Shown here in pieces: positions 1 to 12,352 of a stretch of 64,000 bases of DNA. The notes under the pieces were generated by a model. The model had not been told where the DNA came from and did no database searches. It saw nothing but the letters and a program-made list of their open reading frames with translations. Origin of the DNA: Doris montereyensis (lineage: Eukaryota > Mollusca > Gastropoda > Nudibranchia > Dorididae); assembly GCA_037039925.1 (NCBI GenBank), contig JAXRKP010000017.1, positions 125,001-189,000 of the forward strand. The letters are read 5' to 3'. Position numbers and translations under genes: made by a program. Numbering within the stretch: the stretch's first letter is position 1; each line of letters starts with the position of its first letter.

Positions 1-20
1 TCTCTCTCTCTCTCTCTCTC
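1..20. repeat. (TC)n microsatellite at window edge
   Basis: A run of TC dinucleotides opens the window and continues off its left edge. Confidence 0.9.
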
Positions 21-60
21 CCTGCCCTGCTGCTCTCAGTTTCTCTCTGACAACACATCA

Positions 61-480
61 TGCTCCTGTGTAACGATTATGTTTTTATATAGGGCAAGAA
101 TTATATTGATTGCCTTTGCTGGTCCAACAACCAGCGTCATGCATTCAACGCAACTGAATTATTCTTTACACATCATAAAGTCCTTCGGTACAACGATTAT
201 GTTTTTATACGGGCCGGAAAGGTAACAATGATTAACGTTCCGTTTAGAAGGTGTAGATAGCCCTAAGAGGCGTCATGCATTCTGTCTGGCGAGTTACAAC
301 TGAATTACTTCTTATATAGCCCTCTAGTCCCTTCATTGCTTTCATATTATTGCTATTATACAGTTCAAAAACCTCTTTCCGACAGCATGGAAGAGCGTCC
401 TACTTTTTCCAATGTGATAACGTTCCGTTTAGCGGAATAGATGAACCCCGAGAGTCGTGCTAATATCACTGAACAGATGA
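61..480. repeat. Diverged tandem/dispersed repeat units
   Basis: Several short blocks recur with variable spacing: AACGATTATGTTTTTATA at about 72 and 192, GCGTCATGCATTC at about 134 and 270, CAACTGAATTA near 152 and 298, AACGTTCCGTTTAG near 225 and 420. The spacing varies from 120 to 195 bases, so the units are degenerate. They lie directly beside the 45-bp satellite and may be part of the same heterochromatic domain. No gene is visible. Confidence 0.6.
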
Positions 481-507
481 TCATAATCAAGAGACTACAA
501 TCCTGTA

Positions 508-1440
508 TAACCCTAATCCAAAGAGAGACCTAACCAACAAGGTGCTAATCTAGGAAACCCCTAATCCAAAGACCTAACCAACAAGGTCTTAATCTGATAG
601 CTAAATAACGTCCCTGTTTCAGGGATACAATGTCAGAAATAGCCCTTATCCAGAATGACCCTAACCAACAAGGCCTTAATCTGAAACCCTTATCCAGACC
701 TAACCAACAAGGCCTTAATCTAGGAAACCCTAATCCAAAGACCCTAATCAACAAGGCCTTAATCAGGAAACCCGAATCCAGAGACCCTAACCAACAAGGC
801 CTTAATCTAACCTAATCAAAGAGACCCTAACCAACAAGGCCTTAATCTGGAAACCCCAATCCAAGAGACCCTAATCAACAAGGCATGAAATACAAAGCCT
901 AATCCAAGAGACCTAACCAACAAGAGCCTTAATCTAAGGAAACCCTAATCAAGACCCCTAACCAACAAGGCCTTAATCTGGAAACCCTAATCCAAGAGAC
1001 CCTAACCAACAAGGCCTTAATCTAGGAAACCCTAATCCAAGAGACCCTAATCAACAAGGTCTTAATCCTAGGAAAACCTTAATCGAGAGGGAGACCACTA
1101 ATCAACAAGGCCATAATCTAGGAAACCTTAAATATCCCAAGAGAACCCTAATAATCAACAAGGCCTTAATCTAGGGAAACCCTAATCCAAGAGACCCCTA
1201 ACCAAACCAAGGCCTTAATCTAGGAAACTTCCTAATCCAAGAGAGACCCTAACCACTCAAGGCCTTAATCTAGGAAACCTTATATCCAAGAGACCCTAAT
1301 TCAACAAGGCCTTTAATCTAGGAAATCCAAAATCCAAGAGACCCTAACCCCAACAAGGCCTTAAATCTAGGAAACCCTAATCCAAGAGACCCTAACCAAC
1401 AAGGCCTTAATCTAGGAAACCCTAATCCTAGGGAGACCCC
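508..1440. repeat. 45-bp satellite rich in CCCTAA
   Basis: About twenty head-to-tail copies of a unit of about 45 bases. Each contains ACCCTAATCCAAGAGACC, then CCTAACCAACAAGG, then CCTTAATCTAGGAAA. Most units carry CCCTAA or CCTAA twice, the complement of the TTAGGG metazoan telomere repeat, but the spacing is not telomeric. Copies differ mainly by one- to three-base indels and some truncation (for example about 860-900). ORFs across the array follow the repeat and are not genes. Confidence 0.9.
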
Positions 1441-1740
1441 AATCTTTATTCAATTTTAACGCCCAGCCATGAGGAATGAGGGGGAAGCATGGGAATTTTA
1501 TTTGTTGCACAAGTTTGGGAGGCTGCGAAGTTAAAAAGGAGAGGTCATGCCATTGTTTCTTGTGCATTGTGCATAGATTTTCATGAAGTGCGTATCTACC
1601 ACAGTAAGTGTATACGAGTTGGCTCAGTTTGATATATATTATGCTATCCTCTTCCTTAAAAAGCAAAAAAAAAAAACTAAATTAAAAAAAGATAATAGTG
1701 AAAAGAACCATATAAAAACGAGAACACACTTATAGATGTT
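1441..1740. other. Unique spacer, no gene seen
   Basis: About 300 bases between the satellite and the GT/G-rich block. The ORF on the minus strand here has no recognisable domain and runs into the satellite. Confidence 0.5.
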
Positions 1741-2110
1741 TTGTGGGGTTTTTTTTTTTGTTGTTGTTGTTTTGTTATTATTATGTTTGTTGTTGTGGGT
1801 GTTAGTTGGGTTGGTTTGGGTTTTTGGTTTGTCCGGAGGGGGGGGGGGGTAAGAGGAGAGGGGGATCCTCGGAGCTATTACGACTATAAAACTCATAGTG
1901 CATGTTTTTGTCGTTTGTTCGTTTTTGATTGTTTGTGTGTTTGTGGTGTGTGTTTGTTTGTTAGTCCTCTTTATTTCCTTGGGCCCCCAAGGGGGGGGGG
2001 GGGTAGGTGTTGGTAGTGTATTTGCTATAGTGTTATTTTTTAAACTATTGCTTTTATTTCTTTTGTTGTTTTCTCATTGTCAGCTTTTTGTGTGTGAGGA
2101 AGAAAGGCAC
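1741..2110. repeat. GT-rich low complexity with G-runs
   Basis: TTTG/TTG-rich sequence with G-runs at about 1838-1848 and 1990-2003. Translation gives only Cys/Val/Phe/Gly-biased peptides. Confidence 0.7.
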
Positions 2111-2187
2111 AAAGAAAACAAAACATGATTACCACCACAAGTCAAAAATATAGTCCATATATTGATAATAATATAACTATCGACGAC

Positions 2188-2337
2188 ATTATACTACTAC
2201 TACATACTACTACTATCTACTACCTACTACTACGTACTACTACTACTACTACTACATACTACTACTACATCTTCTCATACTACTACGACTATTTCTACTG
2301 ACGTGCTCGCTGGATGCTGCTGCTCTTGCTGCTGCTG

Positions 2338-2377
<40 letters not shown>

Positions 2378-2386
2378 GACTACTAA

Positions 2387-2418
<32 letters not shown>

Positions 2419-2452
2419 AGCGTGACCGACTGCTGCTACTGCTGTCTGCTTA
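2188..2452. repeat. (TAC)n / (CTG)n trinucleotide array
   Basis: Interrupted TAC/CTA repeats followed by CTGCTG. The poly-Leu ORF over it is a repeat artefact. Confidence 0.9.
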
Positions 2453-2460
2453 CTAAGAGA

Positions 2461-2783
2461 ATAATGAATAATAATAATAATAATAATAATAACAATAATG
2501 ATCATGATGATGATTGATGATGGTGTGATCGTGTTTGATGTATGATGTGATGTTGATGATGATGATAAGATATGATAATGATAATGTAAAATGATAATGA
2601 TAATGATAATGATATGATAATGATAACTGATAACAATACATATAATAATAATAATAATGTATAATAATAATGACTAATAATAATAAATAATATATAAATA
2701 ATAATAATAATAATAACAATAATAATAATGATAATAAATAATAATAATAATAATATAATAAAAATAATAATAATAATAATTAA

Positions 2784-2816
<33 letters not shown>

Positions 2817-2932
2817 AATATACTAATAAAAATAAAAATACATTAAAAATCATAATAATAATGATGATAATAATACTAATAATAATATTATAATAATAAT
2901 AATATAATAATAATATAATAATAATAAATCAT
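2461..2932. repeat. (AAT)n / (GATAAT)n array
   Basis: ATA/AAT trinucleotides with GATGAT and GATAAT variants over about 470 bases. It passes directly into the purine-rich block. Confidence 0.9.
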
Positions 2933-4010
2933 AGAAGGGGAAGAAGGGGGGGAAGGGTGGAAGAAGTGTGGAAGAAGGGGAGGTGAGATTATGGAAGACG
3001 ACGGATTAATAAATAAGTAAAAGAGAGAGGGAGAGAAAAAGGACCGAAAGATGGTAAACAGCGAAAAGAAAGAGGGAAGGTGGAAAGGTGTTGGGGATTT
3101 GGAAAATAGGAGGGAGGAGAAAATAAGTAAATAGGAAAGGAAGAGAAAGAGAAGGGAATAGGAGAAGAAGGGGGAGACTGGGAAAAAAGAGGGAAGGGAG
3201 AAAAAAGAAGGGGAAAGGAGATGGAGAAAGGGAAGGGAGATAAAATAAAAAGAATACGAAATGAAAAAGGCTATGATAAGATCGGAGGCCAACTAAGCGA
3301 GGGTGAGAGGGGAGTGTGAAGGAAGGATTTTAAAGAGAAGATTAACAAAGAAAAAGAAAGAAAGGGAAGGAAAGGAGATGAGAACGGAAGTATGACAGGA
3401 TTATTAAAAATAAAAATAAGCATAAAAGGGAAGGCAGATAGTCGCAAAGTAAGAGAGGTAGAAGGAGTGGAAAGAAGTGAAAGGGAGGTAGGGCGAGGGC
3501 GGGGGCAAGAGGAGAGAAGAGAAGAGGAGAGGGAGTTGAAAGATGTGGAAGGGCAGAAAGAAAGAATGAGAAGAAAAGAAAGAGGAAAGTTGAGTCTAAG
3601 GAAGAAAGGGATGAGGCGAGGAGACAGCGGTAGGAGAAGGGAGAGAGGGGGGAGGATGGGGAAGTAGAGGAGAGAAGGACTGATAGAAGGAAATGAAGAA
3701 AGCATATGGTAAGAATCAAAATCTAAAGGAAAATAAAAGCTAAAGGTGAGAAGAGAATAAGGAAGGAGAGAGGGTATAAATAAAGGGCATCGGGGCAGAA
3801 GGGCGTAAAAACGAAGAAGCTGAAAGGAAGGGTGGGGGGATAAGACAAGTAGAAGTAAGGATATAATAAAGAAACGAATAAGAGAAGAAGAAAGTAGAGA
3901 ATGGTCGAATGAAAAGAGTACATGTGGAAGAAGGAATAATAAAGAAGAGGAGGAGGGGGAAAGGGGAGGGAGTAAGGAAAAGGAAAAGAAGAGAGGTGGT
4001 AAAAAGGTAG
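2933..4010 (+). repeat. Irregular polypurine tract (G+A) on plus strand
   Basis: More than 1 kb in which the plus strand is almost entirely A and G without a fixed period (mixtures of GGGAA, GAAAG, AGAGAG). Ser/Phe/Leu-rich minus-strand ORFs and Arg/Lys/Glu-rich plus-strand ORFs are composition effects. Homopurine-homopyrimidine DNA of this length can form triplex (H-DNA). Confidence 0.8.
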
Positions 4011-4187
4011 TTTGTTTGCCCTCTCTCCTTGTTTTTTAATCATTTCTGGGTAAATTACCTACGAGTAATGGATTGCTAGGAGGAAAACTAAGACAAGAAG
4101 AAATCAGCCAGGGAATCCAAAAAGACAAGTACAATATATAACCATCTAGGAAAAGGCGTTTGAGGGTAAGCTAAAAGAAGAAGTGTC

Positions 4188-4242
4188 TCTCTCTCTCTCT
4201 CGGTCTCTCTGTTGTCCTCTCTCCTCTCTCTCTCTGAAAGAA
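4188..4242. repeat. (CT)n microsatellite
   Basis: Short pyrimidine run inside the purine-biased region, so strand asymmetry flips locally. Confidence 0.8.
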
Positions 4243-4254
4243 GGACCTTCTCAG

Positions 4255-7200
4255 TAGAGAAGATATTTGGATCGAGAAGAGCTGAAAGCACAAATATCTA
4301 AGAAGAAGAAGATGGATAGAAAAGAGACAAATCAGAAACACAGGCAGAATTCAGGGGAAGGGCAGATGAAGAAAACTAGGAGGAGGAGAATAAATCAACA
4401 TAAAATTGTTTGGAGGATGAAGGAAGAAGAAGAAGACGATAGAAGAAGAAGAAAGAAGAAAGAAGAAGAAGACGAAGAGAAAAAGAAAAGAAGAGAAGAC
4501 AGATAAAGTGAGAAAGAAGAAAGAAGAAGAAAGAAAGAAGAAATCTTGTCTGAGAAAAAGAAAAGTTAGAAGAATCAAGAAAGAAGAAGTTTCCAAATCC
4601 AAAGAAGGCAGAGAAGAAGCAGCACAAAAATTTTTAATAATAATTTTAAGACATTGGTCTAAGAATAATGAAGAAGAAAAACAAAGAATAAAAAAGAACC
4701 TGTAGACATTGCCAAGATTACAGAGGAAAGAAGAAGAAAGAATCAATAAACACAAAGTTGATCAGGACTAGAAGCAGAAGATAAGACAAAATGAACTCCA
4801 AGGACAGTTGAAATGCAAGAGAATAATACTTTCACAGAATAAATTCCATCTCATTAGAAGACAGACAAAGCAAGAACAGACAGCCATCAAAACCTGACAT
4901 GGACAGAAGTCATCAAAGACTGACAGAAGATCACAGAAGGCTCCAGTGAGCAAAAGAAGACCTCAAACACAAAGAAGAAGAAGATCAAGAAGAAGAATAA
5001 CCAAGAGAGAAGAATGCAAAAGAATTACCCTTCGAATGGAAAAAAAAGAAGAAGAAGAAGAAAGAAGAACAACTAAGAACAAGAAATATAACAATGAGAT
5101 CAACAAGAAGATGTTGAAGAATTGATTAGAAGAAGCTGAAGAAGAAAAAGAAGAAGAAGTTTGAATGAAGATGACGAGAGAAGAAGAAAAAGAAGAAAAC
5201 TATGAGAACATGTTCTTGCCTTAGTGAATTTTTGTTTTTTGGTTTGTTCTAATCAATATCTTGGTTTTTGAAACAATTGTCAAGAAGAAGAATGTTTGTC
5301 TAGAAGAAGAATCTTTCTTAAGAAACAGAAGCACCGAAGGGAACAATTCCATCAAGTTGAAGTTTCACACGGCTCTCCAAGAAAAGAAGGCTATTTCAGA
5401 AGTCACAGGTTTCACTCCAAGCAACAAGTGTTTCATATCCAACAAGAAGTCAACTATTAATACATTGCCAACAACGCGTCGCTAAGAAGTGTAAATATTT
5501 GATTGCACTTAAGCCTCAGAAGGAAGAAGAATTTTTCATAAGTTGAAGTTTTCAACAAGTTATTTAAGACAATACATGACAAAAGAAGAAGTGTGTCAAC
5601 GTGCTCTTCTTTATGGAGAATAGAAGAGAGACTTTTACAAAAAGTTGTATCACCTAAGAAATAAGCACATTAATAGTTGAAGTGTCTAGGCAAGATCAAG
5701 AAGAGAAGGGGTTGTCTCACATATCATGGAAATGTGTTCTACTAAGGATTAGAGCTTGACTTTTTGAAGAAGAAGTTACATTGATGATCAAATTCTAAGT
5801 TAAGAAGAAGAATTAACAAGAAGAAGAAAATCTGAGAAGACTTTCTCCTAAAATACAGTACTATCCCCTATTAAGTAGAAATTATCAATCTCCATATTAA
5901 AGAAGAATCAATTATTTCCTTGCCTAGAACATACATCAAAGATTAAGAAGCTCAAGATTAGGTGAATAAGAAGAAGAAGAAGAAGTCTCTAAAAGAAGAA
6001 GAATAACTCAACCTGGACTCAGGTTCTTCAGAATAAAAGAAGAACCTAAGAATTGTTTCAAGAAGAAGGAGAAGAAGTCGTTCTCTCTCTCTGACTGAAG
6101 AAGAACCTCTCTGACAAGTCTATTTTACTCTGAAACAGATCAAGAAGAAGAAGACTGTCGTACCTCTCAGAAGATTTAATAAAGAAGAAGACAGAAGAAG
6201 AAGACTGAGATATACAAGAAGAAGATGCTCCAAGAAGGAGACAATTAGAAGAAGAAGATTCATCTTAAGAGAACCTGAAGGAGAAGACACTTTCTTGAAG
6301 ATGAAGATCTCACTTTGATAGAAGAAAAAGAAGAAAACCCCAAGACAGAAAAGTTGAAGCAGAAGAAGAAGAAAAGAAATTAAGAAGAAGAAAAAGAAGA
6401 ACAGTCTTGAAGAAGAAGTAGCCATTGAAGAAGATCATGTTATAGAAGACTGAAGACCTCTTTTCCCCTCTAGAAGAAAGATTCAACAGATCCTATTGAA
6501 GAAGAATTGAAGAAGATCTGACCAAGAAGAAGAAGCAAAGAAGAATCCAAGTAAAGAAGAACTAAAAGAAGAAAAAAGAAAGAAAAGTCAAAGTAAAGCA
6601 AGAAGAAAAAGAAGAAGAATATCAAGAAGAAAAAAGAAGTTGAAGTAACAAATTAAAAATCATCCTAAAGACAGAAGATTTTCTCAGGCATCTAGAACTA
6701 AAGAAGAGAACAGAAGATGGAAAACTGTCTCTTCTCTCTCTCAAGTTCATTGAGGAAACTAAAGTCAATGTCTGCATTCTTCCTCCTGGGGCTACTAAGA
6801 AATGTATAATCTCTGAAAAAAAATCGAGTATCTGCAAAGTGAACAGTCTCTCTCTCTCTCTCTCTCTAAACTAAACACATAATGGAAATCCCTATGACTT
6901 GAAGATAAGTAAACTGTTATAAAAAACTAAACTCTCAAAGACAAACTGTTTAAGAAACTTCGGCTCTGAAATGATGAAAAGAGGAAGACTGTCTGTCAAC
7001 CAAAAAAGAAAACAACAAAAAGAAATGACTTCTAGATAGAATGAAGTAGTGGCAAACTAAAAAGTTTATACAAAAAGAAGACTCTCTACTAAAGGAAAAT
7101 ATGACAATAGTCTGTCTGTCTGTAAAAAAAAAGATTTTCTGTGAAGCAAAAATATAGTAAATATTTTCTGTCTGTCTGTGGTCTAACAAAATAAATCTGT

Positions 7201-8640
7201 CTATTGTAAATCTAAATCTCTTTATCTCTTATGAATAAAAGATAAATGTAAATCTCTGATGTTGTCTGAGAAGATAGAAAGATCCAGGCAGTGATGCAAG
7301 TAAATCTGGCACTCTCAAAATGATTGTTCTCTTTCTCTGCAAGTAAATAAATAATAAAAGTAAAGTATAGTCTCAGAGAGGAAGAGAGAAGAGGAAGAAG
7401 GAGAAGATCTCTCTCAGAAGACAGAAGAAGAAATTGTCTGTCTGTCTGTCTCTCTCTCTCTTTCAAGAAGTTCCAATAGAACAGACAGAAGAAGAAAGAA
7501 GCTAAGTTCCTGTAGCTGAGGAGAAGAGAGAAGAAGATCGTCTCTCATCATAGTTCAATAAGAAGAGAGATTCTTCTTGGAAGAAGAAAGACAGGGAAGA
7601 TAAAGAAGATTTACATAGATATTGGATGGAAACAAAATCAAAGAGAGTAATAATAGAATCCGCCAGAAGAGAAAATCAAAAGAATGATAGCAAATAAAGA
7701 AATATTGAATCTCTACTAGAACTAAAAGAAGATGAATAATAATAGAAATCATACTACTAGCAGAATATTCCTTAGAGAAACTACTACCAAGACTAGGGAA
7801 ACCACAAAGCCCACTAAGTCAAGTTGACTACCCTTTAGAACTCCTCTTAAGACTAGAAAGAAGAAAAGACTAAGAAGACTAAAAGAATTAAACTAAGAAC
7901 AAGAAAGAAAAAAGAAGTGTAAAAGAAAGTGGAACCTGTGAAGAAAAGAAAAGAAGAAGAATGAAGTGAAGAAGTAAGCCAAGAAGAGAAGAAGAAGAAG
8001 AAGAAGAAGAAGAAGAAGAAGAAGAAGAAGAAGAAGAAGAAGAAGAAGAAGAAAGAAAGAAGAAGAAAGAAGAAGAAAGAAGAGAGAAGAAGAAGAAGAA
8101 GAAGAAGAAGAAGAAGAAGAAGAAGACCAAAGAAAGAAGAAGAAAAGAAGAATAACAAAAGAAGACTTGAAGAAGATTGAAGAAGAAGAAGAAGAAGAAG
8201 AAGAAAAGAAGAAGAAGAAGAAGGAGAAGAAGAAGACTCAAGTCCAAAACAAAGAACAAAGAAGAAGAAGAAGAAGAAGAATCAAAGAAAAGAAGAAGAA
8301 TTTCCTGTAAATAAGAAGAAGAAGAAGATTTTAGACTTGCATAAAAAGATCAAAGGTAAGAAGAAGAAGAAGAAGAAGAGAAGAAGAAGAAGAAGAAGAA
8401 GAAGAAGAAGAAGAAGAAGAAAAGGAAGAAGAAGAAGAAGAAGAAGTAAAACGGTATCTCCCCCCCCCCTCGCCTTTCCATCACAAACACCGGAGGGATC
8501 GTAAATGTCCTTATCCCGAAGAAGAAAAGAAGAAGAAGAATCAAGACCAACGAAGAACAACGAACTGCACAAGAAGAAGAAGAAGAAGCTGAAGAAGAAG
8601 AAGACAGAAGAAGAAAATTAAGAAGACCGAAGCCCTCGTA
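4255..8640 (+). repeat. Degenerate then pure (GAA)n expansion
   Basis: A GAAGAA-based domain of about 4.4 kb. From 4.3 to 7.9 kb the triplets are diluted by short unique stretches. From about 7.98 to 8.44 kb there are near-pure GAA tracts of more than 100 bases, with a C-run at 8461-8470. Poly-Lys/Glu and poly-Phe/Ser ORFs are repeat translations, not genes. No splice-bounded exon or domain was recognised. Confidence 0.85.
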
Positions 8641-8699
8641 AGAAGACCAATTTGAAGGTGAGCTTGGGTATGAGAGAAGAAGAATCTAATAAAGAATCT

Positions 8700-9672
8700 G
8701 AAGAACAATGACAAGAACAAGAAATGAATTTTCAGAGAGAGAGAAGAAAACAAGAAGAACAAGGAGAAGAACAAGAACAAGAAGAACAAGTTGGTTGACA
8801 AGCCGACAAAAAGAAGAAGGACAAGGACAAGTCCCCACAAAATAAAGAACAAGGGTTCACTCTTATTTCAAAAGACATGAACAAGAAGTGACGACAAGGT
8901 AGAAGAACAAGGACAAGGACAAGAACTAAAAAGACATTATATAACAAGAAGAACAAGGACATGGACAAGAGGATCAAGGGTCGAACAAGAAGAAGAAAGC
9001 AAGCAAAACTAAAACTAAGAAGAAAGTTAGGAAAAGACAAGAAGAACAAGGACAAGAAGAACTTGGACAAGGTCTCTGAGAAGAACTCAGTCTATCAACA
9101 AGAAGAACAAGGACAAGAATAAGAAGAGCAAAACAAGGACAAGAACAAGTTTCTGAAGAACAAGAACATGGACAGGAAACAATAAGAAAAAAGGTCAAGG
9201 ATAAGATTCAAGAACAAGAACAAGGACAAGATCAAGAAGAACAAGCAACAAATACAAGAAGTGTTAGCTCCAAGAACAAGAATAAGAAGAGCAAGAACTC
9301 TGACAAGAACTGTCAGAAGAACTCTCTCTCTCTCTCAAGAAGAAGAAGGACAAGGACAAGAACAAGAAGAACAGGGACAAGCTCTCTCTCAGGAAGAACA
9401 AGGACAAGGACAAGGACAAGAGGAACAAGGACAAGGAAAAAGAAGAACAAGGACAAGAAGAACAAGGACAAGGACAAGAACAAGAAGAACAGGGACAAGG
9501 ACTCTCTCTCAGAAGAAGAAGAAGAAGAAGAAGAAAAGAAGAAGAAAAGAAGAAGAAGAAGAACAACAACACAACAACAACAACAACAAAAAACGAGAAC
9601 GAAGAAACAAAAGAACAAGAACAAGAACAAGAAAAACAAGAAGAACAAGGACAAGAACAAGAACAAGAACAG
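8700..9672 (+). repeat. AACAAGGACAAG hexamer-type array
   Basis: Repeats based on GAACAAGGACAAG and AAGAAC hexamers with embedded CTCTCTC blocks (about 9327 and 9502) and a final AACAAC/GAA section. The period is multiples of six rather than three. It directly abuts the 3' end of the minus-strand non-LTR element that follows, whose tail on the minus strand would read TTCTTG repeats. Confidence 0.8.
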
Positions 9673-9675
9673 TGG

Positions 9676-10985
9676 CCATTTATATTGTACAGCTTTTCCC
9701 TGGAATAAGGCGGCTCTGGGCGCAATTACACCAAAACTCAACAAAAAACACTTAATTCTTAAAATCAAATTGGGACCGAAAAAAATGGGGTTGTTAAGTT
9801 CTGTTTAAAAAACAGTTAATGAGGATGACTGTTAATACTGGCTGACACTTTGTTCCGAGTGTTGGCCACCAAAAGGAGCAAAAGTTCCAATGGCCAGCCT
9901 GTAGTCGTGTTCTTGTTATTCGTAATAGCAGGCGATCGTCAGATGATCGTAAAGCACCTGCCTGGCACACATGTAAGCAAACTCGTGGAGACATGTTTGG
10001 GGCAGATCTCTACAAGCACTTGTACACAATAGATGCTGCCTTGTATTTGATTTCTTTCCTGGGCGGATAGCGAGTGCAGCTGAAAAAGGAGGGGGTGTAG
10101 CTTCATCACAGCGGTTTTTATTGAAAACCAAACGAGCTGCGTTGCTCTGGATGACTTGTAGGACCCTTGTTGTTCCCTAACTGATGTTCGGAAAAAGAGG
10201 GGAATTACAATAGTCGAGTTTTGAAAACCATTATGGATGTTACAAGTTTTTGAGAAGCGTCTTTTGTAAGATATTGCCGAATTCTTGATAATCTTTTGAG
10301 GTAAAAAAAAGTAATTAGTTCTTTAAAGTGCTGACAATGGTCGGTCATTTGAAATTAAGAATCTAAAACGACGATTAAGTTTTTTTCTTACTTGCTTGAC
10401 GAATTTGATTGTATTAATCGAATCCCGCTCTTTTTTGAGCAGGGTGTATCTACTACCAACGACCAGGACCTCTGCTTGGGTTTTTTTTTACTATTTAATT
10501 TTTAATTTGTTCTCATCCATCCCGGTTTTTATGGTATTAATACAATTTTCATTCTTCTCAATTTTGTGTGCCATTTGATTATAGTGTCAGTTGTGGTTTT
10601 TTGTAGATTTAGCTGTCATCGGCATAAAGGCGGTACATTAATCATAAATTTGTATCATGCTAACCAAGTGGGTGCGGTATACCACCCACGAACAGCACAG
10701 GGCCTAGCACAGAACCCTGTGGAACACTAAAGGGGACGTTTCGAGCACTTTACTTTACATTTCCTACTGAGACAACTTGTTTCCTATCTGTGAGATACGT
10801 TTTAAACCAGCTTAAGGCTGAATCTGTAATTCTGCAACTTGGATCGGAGTCTCTGGAGGAGAACAGCATGGTTAATTGTATCGAAAACAGAGGGACAGAT
10901 CAAGGAGGCCTATTATTGTAGTGCTTCCGCTGTCTATAACATTGAGCCAGATCGTTGAACACTCGGAGCAAACGCTGTCTCAGTA
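9676..10985 (-). mobile_element. Non-LTR retrotransposon (CR1/L2-like), 5'-truncated, dead
   Basis: Minus-strand translation in several frames gives, in order, the RT fragments ALLRVFND, LLDLS and F-DTI-H (near 10.85-10.96 kb), SWFKTYL.DR (about 10.8 kb), VPQGSVLGPVLF (about 10.7 kb) and a YADDS active-site box (about 10.62 kb). Downstream come LQVIQSNAARLV and an RALRSSDDRLLL-like end (about 9.85-10.15 kb). This is the motif order of CR1/L2-type reverse transcriptases. Many stops and frame changes show it is inactive. The endonuclease domain is absent: the copy begins near the (CT)n tract at 11 kb. The 3' end meets the hexamer array at about 9676. Confidence 0.85.
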
Positions 10986-11006
10986 CTTATGAGATTTTTC
11001 TATTAC

Positions 11007-11300
<294 letters not shown>

Positions 11301-12155
11301 CTCTCCCTAAATTGGCTCCAAATTCTGATGCACGAATCTCTCTAGAATTCAATTAATTAGTATTTCTCTGTTTCTCTCTCTCAGTGGTTGCTATATTTTT
11401 TGTTTTAGTTGTATGCATAATTTAGATGTTAACAGAAACTTAAGTTTAAATCTACATTTAAAGTCGAAATTAATTGCTTTATCGTAACATCAAAATATTA
11501 TTAATCGTAACTAAATTCAACATCGTCTCTCTCTCTCTTAACCTCTCTCTGAGGTATTAAAGAATGAGTCTCTCGGCTAAGGTTATCTCCCCCCTTCTTT
11601 CAAGACGACATACACAGGAAAATCACGAGTCATAATGGGTTTTACCCTTTCCAAGCACATTACGTACCCTTCAAATAAACAGTCTCTTTCCGGTAACATA
11701 AAAACGAGACTGAGGAAGAAACAGTTTCAAAACGAAAAGTGAGAATATCACCTTATTAGGTTTGAAAGATCGAATGTTGAAGAAGAAAGAGCTAAAGACG
11801 TTTTGTTTGGGTTTGTACTCCATATTTCATTTCAAAAAGCAGGTTTCACAAAGAAACAAACAAAAAAAGTAAAAAGGTAACGTTTGTTTAGAATTAATTC
11901 AAACAAAATTTGAAGAGTCGGAAGGGGGTGGGGCATGTGTTTATTCAAAAATCACCCACTGATACCATTATCAGAATGACAACACTATTCGGTGCAAAAG
12001 TGAGCTGCAGCGGACAATTTCGTTGACAAGCAATGAATGGGTCTCGATGCTGATAACGATTACACTGATTGCACACTTGAGTCGAAACTGAAATTAATAT
12101 TGAGTTACCACTAGCTTTGTCAAACCAGCGTAAATATAAGAAATGAAGTTGGCAA
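11301..12155. other. Intergenic, nothing recognised
   Basis: Mostly unique AT-rich DNA with a small CT tract at about 11,525-11,550. No exon, RNA or element recognised on either strand. Confidence 0.5.
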
Positions 12156-12161
12156 ATGACT

Positions 12162-12165
<4 letters not shown>

Positions 12166-12205
<40 letters not shown>

Positions 12206-12216
12206 AGAAGAGAGAG

Positions 12217-12261
<45 letters not shown>

Positions 12262-12352
12262 TGACAGACAGACAGACAGATAGAGACAGAGATAGAGAGA
12301 CAGATAGAGACAGATACACAGACAGACAGGACAGACAGACAGACAGAGAGTA
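12166..12352. repeat. (GA)n then (GACA)n compound microsatellite
   Basis: GA dinucleotides to about 12,235, then GACA/GATA tetranucleotides. Confidence 0.95.

Noticed and set aside
508..1440. Telomere
   Set aside because: CCCTAA words are present but the period is about 45, not 6, and the sequence is followed by complex DNA.
508..1440. CRISPR array
   Set aside because: Units are contiguous and diverged with no unique spacers; the DNA is eukaryotic.
2888..4755. Ser/Phe/Leu-rich minus-strand ORFs that look like membrane proteins
   Set aside because: Hydrophobicity follows from the pyrimidine-rich strand; no start context, splice sites or conserved motif.
9261..9768. Long ORFs of about 150-164 residues on both strands
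   Set aside because: Pure translations of the AACAAGGACAAG/GAA repeats; mirrored on the opposite strand, no domain.
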